This document shows positions 45,309 to 60,480 of a stretch of DNA of 64,000 nt, in pieces. Source of the stretch: Ceratopteris richardii (taxonomy: Eukaryota; Streptophyta; Polypodiopsida; Polypodiales; Pteridaceae). Made by a program: the position numbers and the translations under genes. Position 1 is the first letter of the stretch; every line of letters begins with the position of its first letter. The notes under the pieces were generated by a model. That model worked only from the letters and a program-made list of their open reading frames with translations. It did not search any database and had not been told where the DNA came from. The stretch lies in contig CM035417.1 in the NCBI GenBank assembly GCA_020310875.1, positions 103,042,647 through 103,106,646 of the forward strand, read 5' to 3'.

Positions 45309-45503
45309 AAGCGCCCTTGTAGTGGGGAACACGATGCTGCAGAGCGAACCAGATACTGACGAGCCCCCGATAGGAGTAGAGTGAACAGAGTGTGCCACTC
45401 TGAGATGGGAACAAAGGAAGCACCCGAAGAGCAGAGCTCCCGCCTTGGAGTGCAGAACACCATGATGCAGAGCGGACCAGATGCCGACGAGCTCCCGATA
45501 GGG
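45309..45503. repeat. 65-bp diverged direct repeat in the LARD interior
   Basis: Copies at about 45309-45376 and 45439-45503 share GATGCTGCAGAGCGAACCAG-like and GACGAGCTCCCGATAGG-like blocks in the same order. Confidence 0.75.
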
Positions 45504-46114
45504 AGCTGCCAACATAGGCCTTGCAGACAGCCCAAAAAACATCAATGGATGAAGGTAGGGAGAATTAAATTCTCACCTACCCTCCCTGAGCGTGGGGAAG
45601 TAACGCCAAGCATCCAACGGCCCTAACTTTGAATATGACTCATGCAAATCGACAATACATAATCTATTTCTTGGAATTGAAGACGAGAGACGCCAGACTG
45701 GACCAAACTTTTGCAAGTTTTCACTCCATATTTAGTTATTTCACTATTTTTTTTTTTTTTTTTTAGTTTTCTAGGAGATTTGAAAAGAGGGAAGGGCCAG
45801 AGAGAATGTACGTCCCATCCTTCTATCCACAGCACCATTCAAATCAAGAAACGACAGAATTTGACAGTGATGCATATGTGAGTGTGTGGAAGCGTGTGTA
45901 GGTGTAAGAGAGTGAGAGAGAAAAGGGAGATAGGAAGGGTGTTCATGTGCAACAAACAAAAAAATTGAACTACAACTACTCAAAAAATTAACAAAAGAGA
46001 GGTACCCTAGACCAACCGAAGGCCACACGTATTCATCCTCCTCCAAGTGTCAAGGTGCATCTCACGAAGTATGGACACGCAAACTTGGAAAAACCAACGG
46101 CTAAAGGCCGACGT

Positions 46115-46133
46115 CCCCGGCAACGGCGCCAAA
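46115..46133 (-). other. primer binding site of the LARD
   Basis: In element sense TTTGGCGCCGTTGCCGGGG directly inside the LTR, same as gypsy element 1. Confidence 0.9.
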
Positions 46134-46134
46134 T

Positions 46135-46775
46135 TGTTGAGAAAAGGGGAAGCAACAACCCTAACCGCCTCACATGGAAGTGAGAGGTTTCTCCAAGTTG
46201 GGGCAAAGAATAAGAGGAGAGGTTCACCCACGCTCATGGAGCAATGGCAACAATGGCCAACGTCACAAGGAGCAAAGGGGAACATCCTCCCAACCATGCA
46301 CACACACATGCAAATCCATACACCAAGATCATCGCCTTGCACACAAGGAAACAGGAGAGTAGCAAATGACACCTTCTTCCATTACCAAAATGGAGGCCAA
46401 GGCCATGGCCAAGGGACCTCCTCTTTACAAGAAATAGCCTCTATTTATAGGCTCAGCTCATTCTCCCATGTGCTCTTTTTGACTAGTCAAAAAGGAGCAC
46501 ATGCTCATATCTCTCTAGATCTTTTCAAATATTCCTTCCAACCACCCTCTTCAATACAAATATATGCGTGGGAAATCTATGTGGGAAATCTATGGATGTG
46601 TGCAAAAAGAGATTTTATTTGAAAAGGCTTCCATACCATAGACTAGAGGAATTATCAAAAAGGGGTTTTAGGAGAGTGTTCATATGGACATCTCCTAAAT
46701 ACAAAAAGAGATATTTTTATGAGGGCTAGAGGGTGCCATTGCATGAGGAAATTGTGGGCAACCCTTATAACAACA
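46135..46775 (-). repeat. 5' LTR (element sense) of the LARD
   Basis: 641 bp, partner of 40655-41308. TATA box on the minus strand at about 46440-46450. Confidence 0.94.
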
Positions 46776-46780
46776 CATGT

Positions 46781-49385
46781 GCAATCAGATAGGCATGTAT
46801 CTTCTCATACCAAGCACGTGGTGCTTGCTTTAAACCATATAACGCCTTCTTTAGCCTGCACACCTCGTTTTCATGCCCTTTCAGCACAAAGCCACGGGGC
46901 TGAAAAACATACACTTCTTCATGCAAGTCACCATTCAGAAATGTTGTTTTAATGTCCAACTGATGTACATTCCAACCATGATGGGCTGCAAGTGCACAAA
47001 TGCTCCGAACAGTAGTCATACGACATGTAGATGCAAAGGTCTCAGTAAAAATCAATGCCTCTTTCCTATGCATAACCCTTTGCAACAAGCCTAGCCTTAT
47101 ACCTGTCAATTGTACCATCAAGTTTATGCTTCAACTTGTATACCCACTTAGTGCCAATGGCCTTCTTGCCAGGAGGCAAGTCACATAAAGACCATGTACC
47201 ATTCTTCATTATAGCATCATATTCAGATTGCATAGCAGCCATCCAATTTTATGAAATCTATGCTTTATCAAAAGAAACAGGCTCATTCTCATCACAGAGA
47301 CTAGACGCAGCCATAGCATAGCAATCTGATGCAAAGGAGGCACTATGAGAGCCTGAACGAGTACGATATGACAAAGGTGCATCTAATTTGCTGTCACGCA
47401 AAGTCTGCACCAGCCACTTTGGCATAGTTTTTGCCTGCTCAATATCAGCTCTCTCATCAACAAGTGCATCATGTAAATCTGCATCAAAAATGGAATGATC
47501 TGCATCATCATATGAAACCTGCAATGGCTCAGAAGTTGTCTCATTAGGACCAGCTTTAGACTGTCCACCTGTAAAAAGAGGCATCAAAGTATCATACATG
47601 TCTTTGGAGCTAATAGATGTCTCCTTAGTACATGAAAGCAATGGCTGAATAGCATCTTCCACAAAGACAACATCACGGCTAACCAGAATGCCTTTAGTCT
47701 GTGGATGATACAGACGATACCCTTTACTTTCAGAACTGTACCCAACAAAAATACATTTTATTGCCTTATCATCCAATTTTTTGCGATGTTGTTTAGGCAC
47801 TAGTGCATATGCCAAACAACCAAAACACGCAGATGAGCAACAGATGGCTTGCGGTCATGCCAAGCCTCATATGGAGTGATAGACTGTAGCGCTTTAGTGG
47901 GACACCTGTTCAGTACATATGCTGCACACATGACAGCCTCAAGCCAGAAACTATGAGGTAAAGCCTGACTCTTGACCATACACCTCGCCATCTCCATGAG
48001 TGACCTGTTCTTTCATTTAGCAACTCCATTCTGTTGAGGTGTATACGGCACTGTACACTGGTGTTTTATCCCACGTTCAGCCAGAAATGCATTAAAATCA
48101 GAAGACATATATTCCCCCCCTCGATCAGAATGAAGGGTGCCCATTTTACATGCTGACAGATTTTCAGCCAAAACCAAAAACAGTTTGAAGCACATGAACA
48201 CTTCGGACTTTGCTTTGAGTGGATATACCCATGCATGCCTGGAAAAATCATCAATGAAAGTCACAAAGTAAAGGTAATTTCCAAAAGAAGGTGTTTGCAT
48301 AGGACCACAGACATCACTATGTACAAGCTGCAATTTCTGAGTAGCCCGAACTGAACCATCTTTTGGAAAGGATGAACGCTGTATTTTGCCCAAAATACAG
48401 CCTTCACAAACATGTTTTCTAGGTGCCTCAAGTTTTGGCAATGACACACCATTTCAGATTTTTGTAGGCATAGCAAACTAGCAAAATTCAGATGACCAAA
48501 GCCTGCATGCCAAAGCTTTGCATCTGACATAGCCTGAGAATCATTTACTGCACATGCCAAATCATTTACAGATCTTTCACAGTCTATGAGCTTATACAGC
48601 CCATGACATAAAATGCCAGAAGCAATAATCACATTGCCATTTGACAGATCATGAACTGTACACCTGTCATCAACAAATTTCACAACCAAGCCAATCTTGG
48701 CTAATGCAGAAACTGATAACAGGTTCTTTTTGATCCCTGGCATAAATAGAGCATCTAACAAAGTGAAAGAACTACCATCAGCAGTAGTCAAAATGATCTT
48801 ACCAACTCCCATAACAGGATAAGAGGAGTTGTTGGCGCATGTAACAGTATTCCCTATAGGGGCAGGCTCGAGTGAAGAGAAGAAACTATGCTGCGAGGTA
48901 ATATGTTTGGTCGCCCCACTATCAAAATACCAACCATCTGAGTCTACTACAGACATACACTGCTCATGAGAAGATGGGTCAAAACTGCAGACAGTAGTAA
49001 ACGCCCATTCTTCTTCCTGCACAAGATTTGCAGACTCTGTTTTTGGTGTAGAGGCCTCTGCAACAACCATTCCAACCTCTTTCTTCTTTGCCTCTTTAGG
49101 AGCCAGTTTTGGACAGTTCTTTATGATATGATCATTCCCTTTATAGTACTTACAAAACAATTTCTGCTTTTCTGATTTCTTCTCATCTTTATCTTCCTTC
49201 TTCCAATATGCAAAATTAGCAGATTTTTGCTTACTAGTTGAAGAGCTCCATTTTCCTTTGCCCTTCTGACTAGCCAAGAAAGCTTGATCTGCAACTCGCA
49301 TAATGGACCTATTTTGCCTGGACTAATCTTCCTGCAACAAACTCCAATGGTAAGGCATTTGGATTGCCTTTCATCATCAACCGAA
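46781..49385 (-). mobile_element. pol: copia B, gag C-end through RT N-half
   Basis: Leftward from 49385: the end of gag with a 24-base deletion relative to copia A; knuckle CKYYKGNDHIIKNC, whose second Cys is Tyr; protease WYFDSGATKHITS with the Asp intact (about 48930); pre-integrase and integrase to TPQQNGVAK; then VFVGYSSESKGYRLYHPQ and the RT N-half with LDIKTTFLNGDLHEEVYVFQ. Frameshifts near 48340-48440, 47810 and 47120. Same family as copia A. Gag N-terminus and both LTRs are missing; on the right it abuts the stump of the copia D1 LTR. Confidence 0.9.
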
Positions 49386-49414
49386 GCTTCAATTGTTGAT
49401 TGCCCTGCACCAAA

Positions 49415-52400
49415 AGCTCCACCTCAATCATCAATTGAGGTTTTCTCTATCTTCTTTATGCCTGCCATGTCTTTGAACCTCTGTAGCTTTGGTCCATCCA
49501 AGCTTTTGGTTAGCATATCAGCTATCTGATCTTTTGTTGAAGTATGTATGGCTTCAATCTCTTTATCCATCACCTTCTCTCTTAGAAAGTGATATTGAAT
49601 CTCAATGTGTTTAGTCCTGGCATGAAAAAATAGGATTAGCAGCTAAATACAATGAACTCATGTTATCTCCATGAATAGTGGGTGTACTCTGTATGATGTC
49701 AAAACTCTTCATAAGAGTCTTTAGCCATATCACTTCCTTTGCAGCTTCCACCATACCTTTGTACTCAGCCTCTGTAGATGATAAAGCAACTGTGTGTTGC
49801 TTCTTTGAACACCAAGCAATTAACTTATCTCCCACATAACACAAGTATCCATAAGTTGATCTCCTATCATCAGGATTACCTGCCCAATCTGTATCACTAT
49901 AAATCTTGATGTTTGTATCTGATGTAAAACCATAATACAAACCTTATTTGAGTGTACCCTTAATGTACCTCAACACTCTTTGTCCTGCAATCCAATGTTC
50001 TTTCCTGGGACAATGCATGAATTGAGACAATACTCCCACTGCATATGAAAAGTCAGGCCTAGTTAAAGTAGCATAGATCAGACTACCAACCAAACTCTGA
50101 TATAGCTTCATGTCCTTGAACTCTTCTCCTCCATATCTGCTCAATTTATGATTCACCTCCATTGGAGTAGGTGCTACCCTGCAATCATTCATCTTAAACT
50201 TGATCAACAAGTTTTTCAAATACCTTTCTTGAGTTACATACACTCCATGTTGAGTGTATGAGATCTCCATGCCCAAAAAATATGACAAGTCTCCCAAATC
50301 ACTGATTTTGAACTCTTTCTCCATTTGCTTCTTTAGACTTTGAATGCCTTTCTCATCTGTACCTGTAAGAATTATATCATCAACATATATGCACATGTAA
50401 ATGAACCCATCTTCACTTGCTTTAACAAGCAATCTACTATCTGCTTTAGATACTTGAAACCCAATTTCTTTTAAGAACTTCACAAGTCTATAATTCCATG
50501 CCCTTGGGGCCTGCTTCAAACCATACAAATCTCTTTTGAGCTTGCACACATGATCTGGATACCTTTCATCTCTGAATCCTTGTGGTTGCTCCATGAAAAC
50601 ATCATCTGGAATATAACCATTTAGAAAAGCATTCTTCACATCTAATTGACATAATTTCCAACCTTTACATGCAGCAATAACTATGAGTGTCCTGATGGGT
50701 GTCATCTTTGTCACAGGACTATAGGTCTCATCATAATCTATACAATATGTCTAAGCAAAACCTTTCACAACAAGTCTAGCTTTATACCTAGACACACTTC
50801 CATCTGCATACCTCTTTGTCTTGTAGACCCATTTGCATCCAATGATCTTCTGACTATTTGATTTAAGAACCAAATTCCATGTCTGATTCTCCATCAATGC
50901 ATCATATTCTTCTTGCATAGCTTTCTCCCAATTTTCCTTACCTTTTGCCTCTTCATATGTAGAAGGGTGTTCATCTGCCTTTACCATATAAGCATAATCT
51001 TTGGTAGCCAAAAAAGAAGTGTCATAGCTATACCTTGTAGGTTGCCATTTGTGTCTTGTTGACCTTCTGAGTTCTCTACTCCTTGAGGTTTCTGGTTCAT
51101 CACATTCTGGATCAAATCTTGGCACTTCTTCAACTTCAACCTGTACTTCATTGTTCTCCTCTTCATCAAATATCAGAATCTTTGATTTACCTTTCTTTTG
51201 ATTCACAACTTCTTCATCACCTGCATAAATATTGATTGTACCTGCATACCAAGTACCTTGCTCATCAAATGTAACATTCTTTGATACAAGGAATTGTTTT
51301 GGGGATGGACTCCATAACCTATATCCCATCTGCTTATCATCATATCCAATAAATACATATTTTTCAGGTTTAGGTTCCAATTTGTGCCTTAATTGAGATG
51401 GCACATATGCATATGCCAAACATCCAAATACTTTGCAATGATCTAAAGTAGGTCTCTTACCCCACCATGCCTCATATGGTGTCATACCCTGTAAAGCTTT
51501 ACATGGTAATCTATTGACCAAATAAGTAGCTGTGTTTACAGCCTCAACCCACAAGTAATTTGGGCAATTTTTCTCCTTCATCATGGATCTTGCAAACTCA
51601 ACAAGAGTTCTATTCCTCCTTTCTGCTACACCATTTCGTTGAGGAGAGTACCTGCAAGTAATTTCCCTTTTTATACCTACATTCCACAAGTAATCACTGA
51701 ACTCATTAGAGAAATACTCTCCCCCTCTATTTGACCTTAGTCTCTTCAACTTATGACCTGTAATTCTCTCTGCATACACATGATAATGTTTGAATGTATT
51801 GAATACTTCTGACTTATCTTTGATCACATAGATAGTGACCCATCTGGTAGCATCATCAACATAAATCACATAATACCTTGAACCTCTAATACTAAAATCT
51901 TTTGATGGTCCCCACACATCTGTGTGTACCAATTCAAGCTTCTCTGAATACATAAAACCATGCTTGGAATAAGATTGCTTATGAGCCTTACCTAATTGAC
52001 ATGCCTCACATCTGTATGTCATATGTTGACCTGCAACATTAGGCAATCCAAGCACTGAACCATTATTAACCATATCTTTGATACCTCTTTCATTGAAATG
52101 TCCAAGCCTCTTGTGCCAAAGATCTAACTCAGAGATCTTATGTCCTCCATAAGTGAGCAAAGCATGACCAACATTACCTTGGATCTTCAATGTGAACAAT
52201 CTTCCTTTTTTCTTCCCTGAAACAATTTGTTTATACCCATTGCTAGGGTCTTCCACAAACACTCCTTCATTAGTGAACCTAACTTCATAACCTTTTTCAA
52301 CAATTTGGCCTACACTTATCAGATTCTTAGGAATTGTAGGAACATACAAAACCTTACTCAAGAGAGTACTTCCATCCTTAGGCTTCACTGATCCAATTGA

Positions 52401-52634
52401 CTTCACATTATGCTTTGTATTGTCACCTATTTGAACAACATGATTAGTTATCTTATTCTCCAAATCAGTCATCAAAGCTATGTTGCCACTCAGGTGATTG
52501 CTACACCCTGAGTCAATGTAGAAGACTCTTTGGTCTTCACTTTGCCTTTCACAAGTTGCATTCATTATCAATGTTGAATCCTCCTTCTGATCTGAAGCAT
52601 AATTGTAGTAGGTATTGTGGTATTGTTGACTTTG
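49415..52634 (-). pseudogene. pol: copia D1 protease, integrase, RT and RNase H
   Basis: Rightmost: FYIDSGCSNHLSG protease (about 52500), pre-integrase LWHKRLGHFNERG, and integrase with LRSNRGGEYFSNE, where the second catalytic Asp is Asn (Asp in D2). RT: VYKTKRYADGSV, LDVKNAFLNGYIPDDVF, CIYVDDIILTGTD. RNase H: KIYSDTDWAGNPD. Stops: TAG at 50751-50753 just after VVKGFA, TAA near 49941; a frameshift near 49625 after LAANPIF. The closing TGA near 49428 is followed by the purine tract GATTGAGGTGGAGC. The frame is otherwise continuous. Confidence 0.88.
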
Positions 52635-52639
52635 GAATC

Positions 52640-53812
<1,173 letters not shown>

Positions 53813-53820
53813 ACTCCCCC

Positions 53821-56800
53821 TCAATCATCAATTGTGATTACGTCCATCTTCTTTATTCCTGCCATATCTTTAAACCTCTGCAACTTTGGTACATCTAAAC
53901 TTTTTGTCATCATATCTGGAAGTTGATCTTTTGTAGGAGTATGCATAACTTCTATTTCTTTATCAACAACCTTCTCTCTCAAAAAATGATATTGAATCTC
54001 AATATGTTTAGTTCTATCATGGAATACAGGATTTGCTGCCAAATATAAAGAACTCATATTGTCTCCACAAATGATAGGAGTACTCTGAACAATATCAAAA
54101 CTCTTCATGAGAGTCTTTAACCATATTACTTCCTTTGCAACTTCTACCATGCCTTTGTATTCTGTTTCTGTAGATGATAAAGCAATTGTATGTTGCTTCT
54201 TAGAACACCATGAAATTAACTTATCTCCCACATAACACAAATATCCATGTGTTGATCTTCTATCATCAGAATTACCTGCCCAATCTGCATCACTGTATAT
54301 CTGGACTCTTGTATCTGAAGTAAATCCATAATACAGATCTTCTTTAAGTGTGCCCTTGATGTACCTAAGTACTCTTTGTCCTACAATCCAATGTTCCTTT
54401 CTAGGACAATGCATGAATTGAGATAGAACTCCAACTGCATATGATAAATCAGGTCTTGTTAATGTAGCATAAATCAGGCTACCCACCAAACTCTGATAGA
54501 GCTTCATATCTTTGAATTCTTCTCCTCCATATCTACTTAATCTATGATTCACTTCCATTGGAGTTGGTGCTATCCTGCAATCTTCCATTTTAAACTTGGT
54601 TAGTAAATTTCTTAGATACCTTTCTTGAGTTACATATACTCCATGTTGAGTATATGAAATCTCCATTCCCAAAAAGAATGACAAATTTCCCAAATCACTG
54701 ATTTTGAATTCTTTCTCCATCTGCTTCTTAATCATGTGTATACCTTTGTCATCTGTTCCTGTAAGTATTATGTCATCAATATAAATACAAACATAAATAA
54801 ATCCATCCTCACTTGCTTTGACTAGCAAGCTACTATCTGCCTTTGATGCTTGAAATCCAAGTTCCTTTAAGAACTTTAGAAGCCTATAATTCCATGCCCT
54901 TGGGGCCTGCTTCAACCCATACAAAGCTCTCTTGAGCTTACACACATAATTTGGATACACTTGATCTTTGAAACCATCTGGTTGTTCCATGTAGACTTCA
55001 TCTGAAATATAACCATTCAAAAATGCATTCTTTACATCTAATTGAGATAATTTCCAACCTTTGCAAGCAACAATTGCTATCAGAGTCCTTATGGTTGTCA
55101 TCTTTGCAACAAGACTATAAGTTTCATCATAATCCACACCATATGTCTATGCATATCCCTTTACAACAAGCCTGGCTTTGTACCTAGATACACTTCCATC
55201 TGCAAACCTTTTTGTTTTGTAGACCCATTTACATCCAATGATCTTCTGACTATTTGGTTTAGGAACCAAATCCCAAGTCTCATTTTCCATCAATGCATCA
55301 TATTCCTCCTGCATAGCTTTTTCCCAATTCTTCTTCCCTTTGGCTTCATCATATGTGGATGGATCTTCATCTGCTTTTAACATGTAAGAATAATCTTTAG
55401 TAGTCAAGAATGAAGTATCATAGCTATACCTTGTAGGTTGCCATTTGTGCCTAGATGACCTTCTGAGTTCTCCACTTCTTGAAGTTTCTGGTTCATCACA
55501 TTCTAGATCAAACCTTGGCACATCTTCAACTTCATTCTGTACTTCATTGATCTCCTCTTCATCAAATATCTGAACCTTTGATTTACCTTTCTTTTGATTC
55601 ACAACTTCTTCAACATCTGCATGAACATTAAGTGTACCCGCATACCAAGTACCTTGCTCATCAAATGTAACATCCTTAGACACAAGGAATTGCTTTGTGG
55701 AAGGACTCCACAACCTATAACCCATCTGCTTGTCATCATAACCAATGAATACATACTTCTCTGCTTTAGGTTCCAATTTATGCCTCAATTGTGATGGCAC
55801 ATATGCATATGCCAAGCATCCAAATATTTTACAATGATCCAAGGTAGGTCTCTTACCCCACCAAGCTTCATATGGTGTCATACCCTGCAAAGCTTTACAT
55901 GGTAACCTATTGACCAAATATGTGGCTGTATTCACAGCCTCAACCCACAAATAATTTGGGCAATTTTTCTCCTTCATCATGGATCTTGCAAACTCAACAA
56001 GTGTTATATTCCTCCTTTCTGCTACACCATTTTGTTGAGGAGAGTACCTGCAAGTAATTTCCCTTTTTATACATGCATTCCACAAATAATCACTGAACTC
56101 ATTAGAAAAATACTCTCCCCCTCCATCTGACCTTAGTCTCTTCAACTTTTGACCTGTAATTCTTTCTGCATATGCATGATAGTGTTTCAATGTATTAAAC
56201 ACTTCTGACTTGTCTTTGATCACATAGATTGTGATCCACCTGGTAGCATCATCAACATATATGACATAATATCTTGAACCATTTATACTGAAATCCTTTG
56301 AAGGACCCCACACATCTGTATGTACCAATTGAAGTATTTCTGAATACATAAAGCCATGCTTATTATATGATTGCTTATGAGCCTTACCTAATTGACATGA
56401 TTCACATCTGTATGTCATGTGTTGACCTGCAACATTAGGCAATCCAAGCACTCAACCATTGTTAGCCATTTCTTTGATACCTCTTTCATTAAAGTGTCCA
56501 AGTCTTTTATGCCAAAGATCCAATTCAGACACCTTTTGCTCTCCATATGTGAACATAGCATGTCCAATATTACCTTGTATCTTTAATGTAAAGAGCCTTC
56601 CTTCCTTCTTCCCTGTAACAATTTGTTTATACCCTTGACTAGGGTCTTCAACATAAACTCCATCATTAGTGAACCTTACCTCATAACCTTTTTCCACAAT
56701 TTGTCCTACACTAATCAAGTTCTTTTGAATTGTAGGAACATACAGAACCTTACTCAAGAGAGTACTTCCATCTTTGGCTTTAACTGAACCAATTGACTTT

Positions 56801-57987
56801 ACTTTGTGCTTTGTATTATCACGTGTTTGAACTGTGTGATTGATTGCCTTATGATCTAGATCAATCATCAAAGCAATATTTCCACTCAGATGATTGCTAC
56901 ATCCTGAGTCAATATAAAATACTCTCATGTCTTCATGTGAGGCTTCATATGTTGCATTCATAATAAGAGTTGAATCTTCTTTCTGATCTGATGCATAATT
57001 ATAGTAGGTGTTATTGTAGGATTGATTTTGGAAGTTTCTTCCTCCACTTCTACCAAAAGAATTCCTACCACCTCTACCTCTGAAGTTTCCTCTCTGATAT
57101 CTGCCACCTCTTCCTCTTTGATTAAAGTTCTGATTAAAATTACCTTTGCTTTGATTATTATGCCAACAATCATGAGATAGATGATTGGTCTTACCACATA
57201 TCCAACAAGCTCTGACATTATCTTTGTTATTTCTGCCTCTTCCTCTACTTCTGCCACTTCCTCTTCCTCTTAGGAAGTTTGCTTGACTTGGAGTACCTTC
57301 ATCTTCAACTGATTGTTGCTTTCCTTTGCTAGCTTTCTTCTTATCTTTAGAATAAATTGCATGACCTGCACTCTTATCAACATCTCCTTTGATATCATTC
57401 TCAAAAGTTAGCATATGTCCTAACAATTGATTCAAATCAGGAGTGAAATGATCTAATGAAAGTTCTATAGACAAAATAAAAGGCTTCCTCTTCTCATCTC
57501 CTCTTAGCCCTGTGAGAATTTGTCTTAACAACTTATCTTCCTCAATATCTTCATCAACTGCACCTAAAGAATCTGCAATGTCTTTCATCTTTGTCACATA
57601 ATCAGATATTGATTGTGAAGCCTTCTTCTTAAATGTAGTAAACTTTGCCCATAATGAAGCTTTCCTTGGTTTGGTTGTATTCTGAAAATGCTCTTCCAAA
57701 GCATTCCCTATGTCACTTGCACTTTCAAGTCCTCTGATATGAGGAAGCAAATAATCATTCACTGCCATGTAGATTATGCTCCTTGCCTGAGCATCCTTCT
57801 TCATCCAAATCTTTATATCTGCAAGCTCTTCCCTAGTTGGAACACTAGGATCTTTGAACTCTAGTTTTTCTTCCTCTCCCGTGATGTATCCCATCAGATC
57901 TTTGCTCATAAGATGAGCTTCCATTCTCATAGACCAAGCTGGATAGTTCTCTCTATCGAACTTCTCAATTTGGAGACTATCTCCCAT
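53821..57987 (-). pseudogene. gag-pol: copia D2 gag-pol, single frame with two nonsense codons
   Basis: From MGDSLQIEKFDRENYPAWS (57987) to ITIDD and a stop at 53821: 1389 codons in one frame. Gag domain in the first 220 residues, Arg/Gly-rich region and knuckle CWICGKTNHLSHDC near residue 265, protease FYIDSGCSNHLSG near 355, GAG-pre-integrase LWHKRLGHFNERG near 495. Integrase LVHTDVWGPS, LRSDGGGEY, then the PTR-like RHKWQPTRYSYD end. RT LDVKNAFLNGYISDEVY and CIYIDDIILTG. RNase H QIYSDADWAGNSD. TGA at 56452-56454 (after MANNG) replaces Ser of D1; TAG at 55147-55149 stands exactly where D1 also has TAG. With these two changes it cannot make full-length product unless the codons are read through. 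Confidence 0.93.
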
Positions 57988-58196
57988 CCTTGCTTCACCT
58001 ATACTATCAAATCTTTAATACTTATAAGGAATAAATGTACTTTAGCTTCGAATGTTGCTCCTTTTGATCCTTTTGATAGCCTTTATGTGTCTTCCTTCAA
58101 TCTTTCTTTCACACTTTATCCTTTTGAACCTTTAAGATGTGAAATTTGTATGTTTGCAGCAGTCCGGGTCTTCCTTTCCTCAATCTGATAACTCCT

Positions 58197-58209
58197 GCTA
58201 TGATACCAC
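58197..58209 (-). other. primer binding site of copia D2
   Basis: Element sense GTGGTATCATAGC, one base off the initiator-Met site TGGTATCAGAGC present in D1. Confidence 0.85.
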
Positions 58210-59305
<1,096 letters not shown>

Positions 59306-59310
59306 GAATC

Positions 59311-60260
59311 CTCTACCTGCATTTCTTCCAAAGTAACCTCTACTACCTCTACCTCTAAAATTACCTCTTTGATTTTTGCCACCTCTTTCTCTTGAATTAA
59401 AATTTTGATTATATCCACCATTATTCTTAGTATTATGCCAACAATCATTAGCTAAGTGATTTGTCTTACCACAAATCTAGCAAGCTTTAACTCCATCTTT
59501 ATTACTCCTGCCTCTTCCTCTACCTTTTCCACCTCCTCTTCCTCTTAGGAAGTTGGCTTGGCTAGTTGTACCTTCATCTTCATTTGCTTGTTGCTTCCCT
59601 TTGATATTCTTCTTCTTATCCTTTGAATACATTGCATGACCTGTACTTTTATCACCTTCACCTTTGACATCCTGCTCAAAGGTTAACATATGTCCTAGCA
59701 ATTGATTTAAGTCAGGAGTAAAATGATCGTGATAATTCAATAGACAAAATGAATGGCTTCCATTTGTCATCACCTCTCAAACCTGTGAGGATTTGCCTTA
59801 CCAATTTATCCTCCTCAATATCTTCATCAACTGCTCCTAATGCATCTGCAATGTCCTTCATCCTTGTTACATAGTCTGAGATGGATTGAGAGGCCTTCTT
59901 CTTGAATGTGGTAAACTTTGCCCACAAGGATGCCTTCCTTGATTTTGTGGTGTTTTGGAAATGCTCCTCCAAAGCATTCCATATATCACTTGAACTTTCA
60001 AGAGTTCTAATGTAAGGTAGCAAGTAGTCATTAACTGCCATGTAGATAATGCTCCTGGCTTGAGCATCTTTCTTCATCCAAGTCTTCAAATCTGATAATT
60101 CTTCCCTAGTTGGAACACTAGGATCTCTGAACTGAGGCTTTTCTTCTTCACCTATGATATAACTTATCAAGTGTTTGCTCATAAGATGAGCTTCCATCCT
60201 CATTGACCATGCTGGATAGTTCTCTCTATCCAACTTCTCTATCTGAAGAGAATCTCCCAT
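59311..60260 (-). pseudogene. gag: copia D1 gag
   Basis: Start MGDSLQIEKLDRENYPAWS at 60260, about 85-90 percent like D2 gag. The frame shifts near 59735 (after ILSIELS). A TAG at 59477-59479 replaces the Trp of the knuckle (KAC-stop-ICGKTNHL). It ends at FGRNAGRG, where D2 inserted; the remaining gag residues are at 52600-52634. Confidence 0.9.
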
Positions 60261-60466
60261 CCTTTCTTCACCTGTGTATTGAATTCTTCAAACATTATGA
60301 GTAATAGATGTACCTTTACTTTGAATGATACTCCTTTTGTCTTCCTTGATGTTGTATGGCCTCCTTCTCAAGCTTTTCTCAAGCTTTCACCTTTTGAATC
60401 TTCAGATGTTGAATTCTTTATGACTGCAGCAGTCAGGATGCTCCTTTCTTCAATTTTGATGTTTCC

Positions 60467-60480
60467 TGCTCTGATACCAC
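60467..60480 (-). other. primer binding site of copia D1
   Basis: Element sense GTGGTATCAGAGCA next to the LTR, the initiator-Met type. Confidence 0.92.

Larger units (their letters stand above)
41324..46114 (-). other. non-coding interior of the LARD
   Basis: 4.8 kb without a frame longer than about 120 codons and without any retroelement motif. Contains two local duplications listed separately and a T-run at about 45747-45764. Short frames here are shadows. Confidence 0.75.
40650..46780 (-). mobile_element. non-coding LTR retrotransposon derivative (LARD), complete with target duplication
   Basis: LTRs at 40655-41308 and 46135-46775, flanked by CATGT (40650-40654 and 46776-46780) in copia B. 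The minus orientation follows from the primer binding site beside the right LTR and the purine tract beside the left one. The 4.8-kb interior encodes no gag or pol motif on either strand. This is the definition of a large retrotransposon derivative, mobilised by proteins of other elements. The primer site type matches gypsy elements 1 and 2, which suggests a gypsy-type helper. Confidence 0.92.
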
